Of a stretch of 11,211 nucleotides of DNA, positions 1 to 7,013 are shown piece after piece (positions within the stretch are counted from its first letter, which is position 1; the number at the start of each line of letters is the position of its first letter). A program made the translations under genes and the position numbers. Below the pieces are notes generated by a model. That model ran no database searches and was not told the origin of the DNA. It saw only the letters and a program-made list of their open reading frames with translations. The stretch is from Deltaproteobacteria bacterium (GTDB lineage: Bacteria > Desulfobacterota > DSM-4660 > Desulfatiglandales > HGW-15): assembly GCA_019307805.1 (NCBI GenBank), contig JAFDIX010000043.1, positions 1 to 11,211 of the forward strand. Direction: 5' to 3'.

Positions 1-1
1 A

Positions 2-1807
2 TTCTGTACGGCCTGTGTAGAGGTCTGCCCTACAGGAGCCCTGGTGGACAAGGGGGTGCGCCCCGGGAAAAGGGAGGAGGATCTGGTCCCCTGCAAAGAG
101 GCCTGCCCCGTGCATATCGATGTGCCCGGGTACCTGAGGCTGATCGCTGACGGCAGGGCGGATGAGGCCAGTGCAGTGATTCGAGAAAAAGTACCTTTTC
201 CGGGCGTCCTGGGCCGGGTATGCATCCATCCCTGCGAGGAGGGTTGCCGCAGGGGAGAAGTGAATGCCCCCGTTTCTATCTGTGCTTTGAAGAGGTATGC
301 AGCGGACAATGATCAGGGTCTGTGGAATCGGAATACAAAGATAGCTGCTGACTCAGGGAAAGAGGTGGCAGTAGTGGGCGCCGGGCCTGCGGGTTTGACA
401 GCGGCTTTTTACCTCAAAAAGCAGGGCCACGGGGTCACTGTTTTTGAATCCCGGAGCAAGCCGGGTGGAATGATGCGCTACGGTATTCCGGATTATCGCC
501 TTCCTCCCGGGTTACTGGATAAAGAGATCAATGACATCCTGAGCCTGGGCATCGAAATGAAAACAGGGGTTACCCTGGGCAAGGACGCGACACTGGAGCA
601 ACTCAAAAATGACGGCTACGACGCCGTCTTTCTTTCTACCGGTGCCCGGCTGAGCCGGCGTATTCCCCTGGAGGGATCGGATCTGCCTGATGTCCTGTGG
701 GGCGTCGATTTTTTGGGAAAGGTCGCTGAAGGCGAAGAGATTTCACTCAAGGAGCGGGTGATCGTTATCGGCGGAGGAAATGTGGCCGTTGATGTGGCCC
801 TGAGCGCCCTGCGTTGCGGGGCCAGGGACGTCACCATGGTCTGTCTTGAGACGCGGGAAGAAATGCCTGCCCATGAATGGGAGATCGAGGCTGCCGAGAA
901 AGAGGGGGTCAAGATAAAGCCATCCTGGGGTCCGCACAGGATTTTAAGCGAAAAGGGTACTATAGCGGGCATGGAACTGGTCCATTGCGTGTCCGTGTTT
1001 GATGACCAGTGCGTGTTCAATCCTGACTTTGATGACACCAGGGAGACCCTGGAGGGGGATCAGGTGATTATGGCCATAGGCCAGGCTGCGGATTTTTCGT
1101 TCCTGGAAGACGCGGGTTCCGTTAAAACCGATCAAGGGCTTATTGTCGTAAATGAGGAAACCCTGGAGACGGGCATGGGAGGGGTATATGCAGGGGGGGA
1201 CGTGGTCACTGTACCCGGTGCTGTCATCCATGCCATTGCCGGGGGGCGAAGGGCCGCAGCCTCCATGGACCAGGCCCTGGGTGGCACGGGGGACATCGAT
1301 GAAATTCTTTTTGACAGGGGTGTCCCGTCCCAGTATCTGGGCCGGAATGAAGGGTTCGCTGCCCGGCCCAGGGAAGAGGTCCCGGAACTGGAATTGGAAA
1401 CAAGACACCAGGGATTTCAGGAAGTCGTCCTCGGCTATGGGGCCGAGCAGGCCCAAAGGGAGGCCGGCCGGTGTCTCCAGTGCGACCTGCGGCTCTATAT
1501 GGGCAGCAACCCGGCGCCGCCTGAGAAATGGGTGCCCTTTGACGAGGAAAGCATCAACCAGGTGCCGGATGCAGAGGGCGTTTTTCAGCTCGTGGACGAG
1601 GAACACAATATCCTGGTCATCAAGGGTACTGCCAACCTTCGCCGGGAACTGCTCATGGCCCTGGATGACAACGACAAGGCCGTCTGGTTTGAGTTTGAAG
1701 AAGACAAGATGTTCTCCCAGCGGGAGAGCGAATGGATCCAGAAGTATCTCCAGGCGCACGGAGAAATGCCCGGGGGGGGGGATTCGGATCTGGACGATCT
1801 ATTCTGA
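2..1807 (+). CDS. Ferredoxin/GltD-type FAD-NAD(P) oxidoreductase, 5'-partial
   Basis: A Fe-S flavoprotein of the glutamate synthase small-subunit (GltD) type, likely moving electrons between ferredoxin and NAD(P). The frame is open to the window edge: nt 2-43 encode the end of a ferredoxin 4Fe-4S motif (CxxCxxxCP, CTACVEVCP). The GTG at 44 is therefore internal and the gene starts upstream. In order: a GltD Cys region (nt 98-300, with CKEACP and CIHPCEEGC), an FAD site GAGPAG (374-391) followed by GGMMRYGIPDYRLP, an NAD(P) site GGGNVAVD (770-793), a second FAD site YAGGDVV (1184-1204) and a CxxC at 1472-1483. After this comes an extra C-terminal domain (about 1556-1766) resembling a degenerate GIY-YIG fold, then an acidic tail. 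A run of ten G (1772-1781) lies near the 3' end. AOR downstream suggests it serves that enzyme's electrons (inference). The class is certain; the partner and nucleotide are not. Confidence 0.9.
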   Translation, partial: FCTACVEVCPTGALVDKGVRPGKREEDLVPCKEACPVHIDVPGYLRLIADGRADEASAVIREKVPFPGVLGRVCIHPCEEGCRRGEVNAPVSICALKRYAADNDQGLWNRNTKIAADSGKEVAVVGAGPAGLTAAFYLKKQGHGVTVFESRSKPGGMMRYGIPDYRLPPGLLDKEINDILSLGIEMKTGVTLGKDATLEQLKNDGYDAVFLSTGARLSRRIPLEGSDLPDVLWGVDFLGKVAEGEEISLKERVIVIGGGNVAVDVALSALRCGARDVTMVCLETREEMPAHEWEIEAAEKEGVKIKPSWGPHRILSEKGTIAGMELVHCVSVFDDQCVFNPDFDDTRETLEGDQVIMAIGQAADFSFLEDAGSVKTDQGLIVVNEETLETGMGGVYAGGDVVTVPGAVIHAIAGGRRAAASMDQALGGTGDIDEILFDRGVPSQYLGRNEGFAARPREEVPELELETRHQGFQEVVLGYGAEQAQREAGRCLQCDLRLYMGSNPAPPEKWVPFDEESINQVPDAEGVFQLVDEEHNILVIKGTANLRRELLMALDDNDKAVWFEFEEDKMFSQRESEWIQKYLQAHGEMPGGGDSDLDDLF

Positions 1808-2056
1808 TACGAACAGACTTTGAAAAATATTGAGGTTGTGTTAAAGACAGGGGGAGCCCGGCTGACGGACATCGTGCGAATGAACATCTATTGTACGGAC
1901 AGGGATGCCTTTTACAGCCATGGAAAGGAAGTGGGGCAAATCTATAACACATACTTTGGAGACTATGTGCCCGCAGTCACCCTGGTGGAGGTCAGCAGGC
2001 TTTTCATGGATGGCATGATGATCGAAATCGATGTGATTGCGCACATTGATGAATAA
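1808..2056 (+). pseudogene. RidA/YjgF family fragment lacking its N-terminal half
   Basis: The 82 codons match the C-terminal part of RidA-family proteins, which deaminate reactive enamines/imines and are usually about 125-130 aa. Recognisable are the NIEVVLKTGGARLTDIVR helix, YFGDYVPAVTLVEVSRL and IEIDVIA. The family match begins at nt 1808 (YEQTLKNI), immediately after the TGA (1805-1807) of the oxidoreductase and in the same frame. About 45 N-terminal residues that form half of the fold are absent. The only starts are a TTG at 1820 and an ATG at 1880, neither with a Shine-Dalgarno site. The position of the substrate-binding Arg of classical RidA reads Val (PAVT), as in some Rid subfamilies. 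I read it as a deletion remnant. A short expressed peptide of 78 aa from TTG 1820, by reinitiation after the TGA, is the alternative. Confidence 0.7.
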
Positions 2057-2100
2057 AGGAAAAAGGCCGGGCCACGGAGCATGTGAGGATGAGGACCTCT

Positions 2101-2128
2101 AACGAATAACCAATAACGAATAACCAAT
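2101..2128. repeat. Tandem 14-bp duplication
   Basis: AACGAATAACCAAT occurs twice head to tail (2101-2114 and 2115-2128), followed by a partial third unit AAC. It lies in the 105-bp gap between the RidA remnant and the amidohydrolase, 20 bp before the latter's ribosome binding site. No function is evident. Confidence 0.85.
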
Positions 2129-2147
2129 AACTCTATTCACTACACCA

Positions 2148-2155
2148 AAAGGAGG
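2148..2155 (+). promoter_or_regulatory. Strong Shine-Dalgarno site deciding the amidohydrolase start
   Basis: AAAGGAGG ends 6 nt before the ATG at 2162. An in-frame ATG at 2156 directly abuts this site and could not be served by it, so 2162 is the start. Confidence 0.85.
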
Positions 2156-2161
2156 ATGACA

Positions 2162-3163
2162 ATGAAACTGGATATGTTTAACCACATCTTTCCAAAGACC
2201 TATTTTGACAAAATGCTGGAGGTAGCGCCCAACCTCAAAGACATGGGCAAGAGGGTGAGAGCGCTCCCGGTATTGTATGATCTGGAGGCGCGATTTCGCG
2301 TGATGGATGAGTTTGATGATTATGCCCAGATCATTTGTCTTGCCGCCCCCCCTCTCGAGGTCCTCTCACCCGAACTCTCCCCGGAGCTGGCCAGGATTGC
2401 CAATGACGGCATGGCGGAGTATGTGGACAAGTACCCGGACCGTTTCCCGGGCTTTATCGCCTCCATGCCCATGAACAACCCGGATGCCTGCCTGAAGGAG
2501 ATTGACCGTGCCATAGACGAACTGAATGCGGTGGGGATCCAGTTTTTTAGCAATGTGAATGGTGCCCCCCTGGATCTGCCGGAGCTGAAGCCCCTCTTTG
2601 CCAAGATGAATGAGGTGGACCTTCCCATCTGGATCCACCCGACCCGGGGTGCCAACATCTCGGATTATCCCACTGAAGAGAAGTCCAAGTATGAGATCTG
2701 GTTTGTCTTCGGTTGGCCCTATGAGACGAGTGTGGCCGTGGCCCGGCTGGTCTTTGGATATTATTTCGATGAGTTCCCCAATCTGAAGATCATTACCCAC
2801 CATATGGGCGGCATGATCCCCTATTTCGAGGGTCGTGTTGGAACGAGCTGGGATCAGCTGGGGGCCCGCACCTCGGATGAGGATTACACAGTCATCCTCA
2901 AGAATCTCAAAAAACCCCATCTCGAGTACTTCAAGCAGATCTATGCCGACACTGCCCTCTTTGGGGCGGTAGCGGGGACAAAGTGCGGTCTGGAATTCTT
3001 TGGAGCAGACCAGATCGTGTTTGCATCCGACTGCCCCTTTGATCCTGAGAAGGGCCCCATGTACATCCGTGAAACCATAAAAATCATAGAAAATCTGCCG
3101 ATCTCGGATGAGGACCGTTATAAGATCTTCGAGGGCAATGCCAGAAAGCTGATGAAACTCTAG
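2162..3163 (+). CDS. Amidohydrolase family 2 (ACMSD-like) metal enzyme
   Basis: A 333-aa TIM-barrel metal enzyme of the amidohydrolase_2 family, which includes ACMSD and gamma-resorcylate decarboxylase, nonoxidative decarboxylases of aromatic or muconate acids, plus some hydrolases. Usual ligands visible from the 2162 start: His8 at the end of strand 1, His159 (IWIHPTRG), His213/214 (ITHHMGG) and Asp290 (FASDCPFDPE); C-terminal EGNARKL is also typical. The first His of the canonical DxHxH motif is replaced: the sequence reads LDMFNHIFP, so Phe6 stands in that position. The metal site may differ, or the protein belongs to an FNH-type subfamily. Start chosen by AAAGGAGG at 2148-2155. It lies 105 bp after the RidA remnant and 242 bp before AOR, on the same strand, which suggests a shared catabolic role. 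Family is near certain; decarboxylase versus hydrolase activity is open. Confidence 0.9.
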   Translation: MKLDMFNHIFPKTYFDKMLEVAPNLKDMGKRVRALPVLYDLEARFRVMDEFDDYAQIICLAAPPLEVLSPELSPELARIANDGMAEYVDKYPDRFPGFIASMPMNNPDACLKEIDRAIDELNAVGIQFFSNVNGAPLDLPELKPLFAKMNEVDLPIWIHPTRGANISDYPTEEKSKYEIWFVFGWPYETSVAVARLVFGYYFDEFPNLKIITHHMGGMIPYFEGRVGTSWDQLGARTSDEDYTVILKNLKKPHLEYFKQIYADTALFGAVAGTKCGLEFFGADQIVFASDCPFDPEKGPMYIRETIKIIENLPISDEDRYKIFEGNARKLMKL

Positions 3164-3264
3164 CCGTCCACATAGGCTAAGATCTTAAAATTTGTGTCAA
3201 GTTTTTAGAAAATTACACAGTTCCAGGTAGTTAGCCCGTGATGCTGGATACTGGTCTCTGGATG

Positions 3265-3386
3265 CTGGATTTTTTCTCTCCCAGAGACCACAGTCGCCGA
3301 TCCATCCTCCGTAGCAGACTACTGCGGAGGACGGGCGCGCCATAGCCGCTATGGCGACGGCGCGAGTTCACAGAATTTTGGGTTTT
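3265..3386. repeat. Dispersed 122-bp hairpin repeat, copy 1
   Basis: This segment recurs in direct orientation at 7014-7134. A core of 84 bp (3288-3371) is identical to 7036-7119, and the flanks differ by a few bases and one T. It contains two potential hairpins: TCCTCCG/CGGAGGA (3305-3311 with 3325-3331) and a perfect 8-bp stem with CCG loop, CGCCATAGCCGCTATGGCG (3338-3356). It has no open frame of note and fills most of the gap upstream of AOR. Just before it, GATGCTGGAT is duplicated (3240-3249 and 3261-3270, the second overlapping the repeat edge). It is likely a non-autonomous or REP/MITE-like element. Confidence 0.9.
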
Positions 3387-3405
3387 AGTTACGGAGGATA
3401 TTTGA

Positions 3406-5244
3406 ATGCCGGCTGGATACACAGGAAAGATCGGGTGGATCGATCTCACCCGGGGAACCACGGAGAGCAAGGACCTGGATGAAGGCACTGCCCGGAAATA
3501 TCTGGGGGGTAAAGGATTGGGTGCCCATCTCCTCTATAAGCACTTGAAGCCTGATACGGATCCCCTGGGTCCCGGGAATATCCTGATCTTTGTGACAGGC
3601 CCCCTCACGGGAACCACTTTCCCGACTGCATCCAGATCCGGAGTAATCACCAAGTCTCCCTTGACCGGCACCTTTCTGGATTCCTATTCCGGAGGCTTTT
3701 TCGGAACCCAGATGACATGGGCCGGGTTTGATGCATTGGTTGTGACGGGCAGGGCCGCGGAGCCCACCTATGTCCTTGTCAATAACGGCAAGATCTCCCT
3801 CATGGATGCCCAGGGGCTCTGGGGCCTTTCCACCTCTGAATGCGAGCAGCAGTTGAAGGATGCCCACAAAACCGAGGAAGCGGAAAGAATCAGTGTCGCG
3901 GCCATCGGTCAGGCCGGTGAAAATGGGGTGAAGTTCGCCAATATCATCAATGAGAAGAGGGCCCACGGGCGGGGAGGCGCAGGGGCTGTCATGGGATCCA
4001 AAAATCTCAAGGCCGTTGTTCTTAAAGGAGATGGAAAGTTCCCACTGGCGGACGAACCCGGCTATAGGGAGATTGTCAAGCGCTGTCGAAAAAAGATCGC
4101 GGATCACCCCATGACGGGAAAGGGCGGTGTATTCCCAAAGATGGGCACCATGATGACTGTGGATCTGACACAGGAGACAGGGACACTTCAGACAAAAAAC
4201 TGGCAGGAGAATACATTTGGTCTCTCTGAGAAGATCAATGGAGAGGCCTTCCTGAAATATAGCGTGCGGCCCCGAGCCTGCTTTGCCTGCCCCATTGGCT
4301 GCAGTCGGGACACCAGGGCCCTGCAGCGCGGAAGGGAATATATCACCGAGGGACCTGACTACGAGACCATCTATGCCATGGGGTCCAATTGTGACATCGG
4401 GGACCCGGAGGTGATCATTGCCGCAGACAGGCTCTGCGATGACTACGGTATGGATACCATTTCATGCGGGGTCACCATAGGATTCGCCATGGAGTGCTTT
4501 GAGCGGGGGCTGATCAGCAGGGAAGATACGGGAGGGATCGAGCTCACCTTTGGAAACGGGGATGTACTCCTGGATACCATTGAGCTCATAGGGAAAAGGG
4601 AAGGGATCGGTGAACTCCTTTCTGAAGGTGTCATGCGGGCCTCCGGGAAGATCCCGGGGACAGAGGACTTCGCCATGCATGTGAAAGGGCTCGAACTGCC
4701 GGGGTACGATCCCAGGGGCATGAAAGGGCAGGGTCTCACCTATGCCCTCTCGGACCGGGGAGGATGCCATGTGCGTTCCAACACCCTCCGTACGGAACTT
4801 CTGGGCCTCCCGGAACCCATAGACCGATACGGCTACACGGACAAGGCCGCAATGGTATGGAACCTCCAACTTGCCTATGCCACCTGTGATTGCATTATTG
4901 CGTGCCTCTTCGGGGCCTTTGCCATCACACCGGAGGATTTTGCCGAGGCCATCTCAGCCGCCACCGGCTGGGATCTCACTCCGGAGGAGCTTCGAACCAT
5001 TGCCGAGAGGGCCTGGAATACCACCCGGCTCTTCAATGTTCGGGAAGGTTTTGGAAAACAGGATGACACACTGCCCGGAAGGCTCTTTGCCCAGTCTTCA
5101 ACGGCCGGGCCGAGCAAAGGGCAGGTGGTGGACAGGGATGCCTTTGAGAAAATGATTGAAGAATACTATGAGGTCGCCGGATGGGACAGGGCGACGGGAA
5201 TCCCGACCGACGAAAAATTGAAGGCATTAGGTATTGAAAGATAA
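3406..5244 (+). CDS. Tungsten-type aldehyde:ferredoxin oxidoreductase family protein
   Basis: A 612-aa enzyme of the AOR family, which oxidises aldehydes to carboxylic acids at a tungsten (rarely molybdenum) bis-pyranopterin centre and passes electrons through one 4Fe-4S cluster to ferredoxin. The length is typical. Cluster ligands: Cys292, Cys295 and Cys299 (CFACPIGC) and the distal Cys500 in DCIIACLF, matching Cys288/291/295/494 of the Pyrococcus enzyme. Family signatures include GGKGLGA (34-40), RGGAGAVMGSKNLKA (189-203), EGPDYET (315-321, Glu320), CDDYGMDTIS (344-353), LPGYDPRGMKG (431-441) and RGGCHVR (451-457, His455). Glu320 and His455 align with the active-site pair Glu313/His448. ATG 3406 has GGAGG 8 nt upstream. 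The CoA ligase downstream suggests the acid product is activated to a thioester. It could instead be a BamB-like or other subfamily member; aldehyde substrate unknown. Confidence 0.93.
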   Translation: MPAGYTGKIGWIDLTRGTTESKDLDEGTARKYLGGKGLGAHLLYKHLKPDTDPLGPGNILIFVTGPLTGTTFPTASRSGVITKSPLTGTFLDSYSGGFFGTQMTWAGFDALVVTGRAAEPTYVLVNNGKISLMDAQGLWGLSTSECEQQLKDAHKTEEAERISVAAIGQAGENGVKFANIINEKRAHGRGGAGAVMGSKNLKAVVLKGDGKFPLADEPGYREIVKRCRKKIADHPMTGKGGVFPKMGTMMTVDLTQETGTLQTKNWQENTFGLSEKINGEAFLKYSVRPRACFACPIGCSRDTRALQRGREYITEGPDYETIYAMGSNCDIGDPEVIIAADRLCDDYGMDTISCGVTIGFAMECFERGLISREDTGGIELTFGNGDVLLDTIELIGKREGIGELLSEGVMRASGKIPGTEDFAMHVKGLELPGYDPRGMKGQGLTYALSDRGGCHVRSNTLRTELLGLPEPIDRYGYTDKAAMVWNLQLAYATCDCIIACLFGAFAITPEDFAEAISAATGWDLTPEELRTIAERAWNTTRLFNVREGFGKQDDTLPGRLFAQSSTAGPSKGQVVDRDAFEKMIEEYYEVAGWDRATGIPTDEKLKALGIER

Positions 5245-5497
5245 CAACGGGTACCTCGCATCGTAAATTCACTGATTTAAACGCGTAAGCCGTTGAATGA
5301 AAACCGGATTGATTTGCGCAAAGGCACACGGTGCAAGGCTCACGGCGCACGAGCAAGGAAAGTCGAACTGTTTTTTTCACCTTGAGCCCTTTGCCTTGAG
5401 CCGTTCGCCATTTCGATGGCGCACTGAATTTGTATCAACTATTGGATGTATTGGGCCGCGAAATTAAGATACAGACCACTAACCTACGGAGTAAAGC
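5245..5497. other. 253-bp gap between AOR and the CoA ligase with repeat-like sequence
   Basis: No gene is seen. CCTTGAGCC occurs at 5380-5388 and 5394-5402, with looser, oppositely oriented relatives around 5320-5355 (CAAGGCTCACGG). A 6-bp hairpin with a TTCG tetraloop, CGCCATTTCGATGGCG, lies at 5406-5421; no T-run follows, so it is not a canonical terminator. I see no convincing -35/-10 pair. The ligase may be cotranscribed with AOR or have an unrecognised promoter here. Confidence 0.55.
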
Positions 5498-6835
5498 ATG
5501 GACGAGAGAAAATACTGGAACCCGATTCTTGAGACGCTTCCCCTGGAGAAAATGCAGAAACTCCAACTCATGAAGTTCAAAAAGATTTTCGAGTTTGCTT
5601 ATGAAAACTCCCCTTTTTACAAGCGGCTTTACAAGGATGCGGGGATCGAGGTGGGGGATATCAAGACTTTTGAGGATATTCGAAAAATTCCCAAGGTGGA
5701 AAAGGGCATGCTGCGGGAGGTGCAGCAGCGTGAGCCGTTTCCCTACGGGGATATGCTGGCCGTTCCCATAGAGGAGGTGAGCACATTCAGGCAGACCAGC
5801 GGAACCACCGGCACCCCCGTGTATCAGGCAGAGACGTGGCAGGACTGGGAGTGTTACACCGAATGCTGGTCCTATATCCTCTACTCCCAGGGATACCGGA
5901 ACACGGACAGGGTCTTCATTCCCTTTGGCTACAACATCTTTATCGCCTTCTGGGGGGGACACTATGCGGCCGAGAAAATCGGGTGCGAGGTGGTGCCGGG
6001 GGGTGTCCTGGACACTGCGGCCAGGGTCCTCAAGATGCAGGAACTCCGGTGCAATGCCTTCATGGCAACACCCACCTATGTACTGGGTATGGCCGAGACG
6101 GCCAGGACCAAACTGGGCATAGACGTGGCCAAGGAACTCCAGATCGAAAAAATTACTGTTGCCGGTGAGCCCGGGGGGAACATCCCCACCACAAAGAGAA
6201 GAATGGAGGAGGCCTGGGGAGCCAAGGTCTATGACCACATCGGGGCGACCGAGTGGGGGGCATGGAGTTTTGAGTGCATAGAGCAGCCCGGAGGACTCCA
6301 CATCATCGAACCCTTCTACCTCATCGAGCTTGAGGATACGGAAACGGGAGAGCCCATCACCGAGCCCGGGAAAGAGGGGAAAATGATCATCACCGCTCTG
6401 GAGCAACAGGCCAAGCCCTGTATCCGGTTTGATTCCAAGGATATCGTTCGCTGGGCGGATTATCAGTGCGATTGCGGCAGGACATTCCGGATTATAGACG
6501 GTGGGGTCATCGGCCGTGCAGATGATATCACCAAGGTGAAGGGGGTCCTGCTGGCGCCGACGGCCATTGAGGATGTCGTCAGAAGCATTCCGGATTTGGG
6601 GAATGAGTACGAAGTAGTGGTGAGCAAGAGGGGAGATCTGGATGATATTCTCCTGAAAGTGGAAATGCTTGAAGGCAAAGAGAGTGCAGAAGATGCCGTG
6701 CTTGCCCGCCTCAAAGATCAATTGCGACTGAAGACAAATCTCGGATATCGTATTGAGATCCACCCCTACAGTTCCCTGCCGAGGTATGATGTAAAAGCAA
6801 AGAGATTCAAGGACCTGAGGAAAAAGGGGAAATAA
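5498..6835 (+). CDS. Phenylacetate-CoA ligase family AMP-forming acyl/aryl-CoA synthetase
   Basis: A 445-aa adenylate-forming ligase of the PaaK family, which activates a carboxylic acid (phenylacetate and relatives) to an acyl-AMP and then an acyl-CoA. Visible motifs: N-terminal helix and FEFAYENSPFYKRLYKDAG (31-49), ATP P-loop TSGTTGTP (100-107), A5-type GATEWG (249-254), A7-type IRFDSKDIVRW (309-319), CDCGRTF (324-330), the hinge GRADDITKVKG (339-349) and C-terminal LPRYDVKAKR (427-436) with the predicted catalytic lysine Lys433. Length is typical. ATG 5498 is preceded by GGAG at 5488-5491, spacing 6. The gene follows AOR on the same strand and is followed 1 nt later by a small gene, so those two are surely cotranscribed. 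It most likely activates the acid made by AOR (inference); the true substrate could be another aryl or alkyl acid. Confidence 0.92.
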   Translation: MDERKYWNPILETLPLEKMQKLQLMKFKKIFEFAYENSPFYKRLYKDAGIEVGDIKTFEDIRKIPKVEKGMLREVQQREPFPYGDMLAVPIEEVSTFRQTSGTTGTPVYQAETWQDWECYTECWSYILYSQGYRNTDRVFIPFGYNIFIAFWGGHYAAEKIGCEVVPGGVLDTAARVLKMQELRCNAFMATPTYVLGMAETARTKLGIDVAKELQIEKITVAGEPGGNIPTTKRRMEEAWGAKVYDHIGATEWGAWSFECIEQPGGLHIIEPFYLIELEDTETGEPITEPGKEGKMIITALEQQAKPCIRFDSKDIVRWADYQCDCGRTFRIIDGGVIGRADDITKVKGVLLAPTAIEDVVRSIPDLGNEYEVVVSKRGDLDDILLKVEMLEGKESAEDAVLARLKDQLRLKTNLGYRIEIHPYSSLPRYDVKAKRFKDLRKKGK

Positions 6836-6836
6836 C

Positions 6837-7013
6837 ATGGAAAAGTGGAACGTGGAAGAATTGGCTGACCGGATCCAGCAGTTACGCCGGATTGCCGAGG
6901 AAATCCGGGAAAAGGGCGAGGGGATAGAGACCCTGGAAAGAAATGTGCACCGCATTCTTGTCGGCGTCAGGATGCTGGAAATCAACATCGGTGATGTAAA
7001 GGCAGTGCTCTAA
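6837..7013 (+). CDS. Small helical protein of unknown function (58 aa)
   Basis: A 58-codon frame begins 1 nt after the ligase stop, with AGGGGA (6825-6830) 6 nt before its ATG. The product starts MEKWNVEELADRI and ends IGDVKAVL. It is rich in Glu, Arg, Leu and Ile in a pattern suggesting one or two amphipathic helices or a short coiled coil, with no Cys, signal peptide or membrane segment. Tight coupling to the ligase, a good ribosome binding site and amphipathic periodicity argue for a real gene and a function linked to the ligase or AOR, for example an assembly or accessory factor (speculative). Its TAA (7011-7013) directly abuts repeat copy 2, so its end may have been set by the repeat's arrival. 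I do not recognise a named family. Confidence 0.75.
   Translation: MEKWNVEELADRIQQLRRIAEEIREKGEGIETLERNVHRILVGVRMLEINIGDVKAVL

Noticed and set aside
944..1759. A 271-codon minus-strand frame within the oxidoreductase
   Set aside because: It is antisense to clear FAD/NAD(P) motifs and has no recognisable domain or ribosome binding site.
3161..3179. TAGCC/GGCTA hairpin at the amidohydrolase stop as a terminator
   Set aside because: The stem is 5 bp with a 9-nt loop and no T-run follows.
3385..4107. A 240-codon minus-strand frame over the start of AOR
   Set aside because: It is a shadow of the AOR coding strand and its composition shows no protein-like domain.
5317..5335. GGCACACGGTGCA as a sigma54 promoter
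   Set aside because: Only 8 bp separate GG and GC instead of 10, so it does not fit the -24/-12 rule.
5435..6988. A 517-codon open frame on the minus strand opposite the CoA ligase
   Set aside because: The plus-strand frame has every PaaK-family motif and a proper ribosome binding site. The antisense frame shows no family likeness and is a by-product of codon bias.
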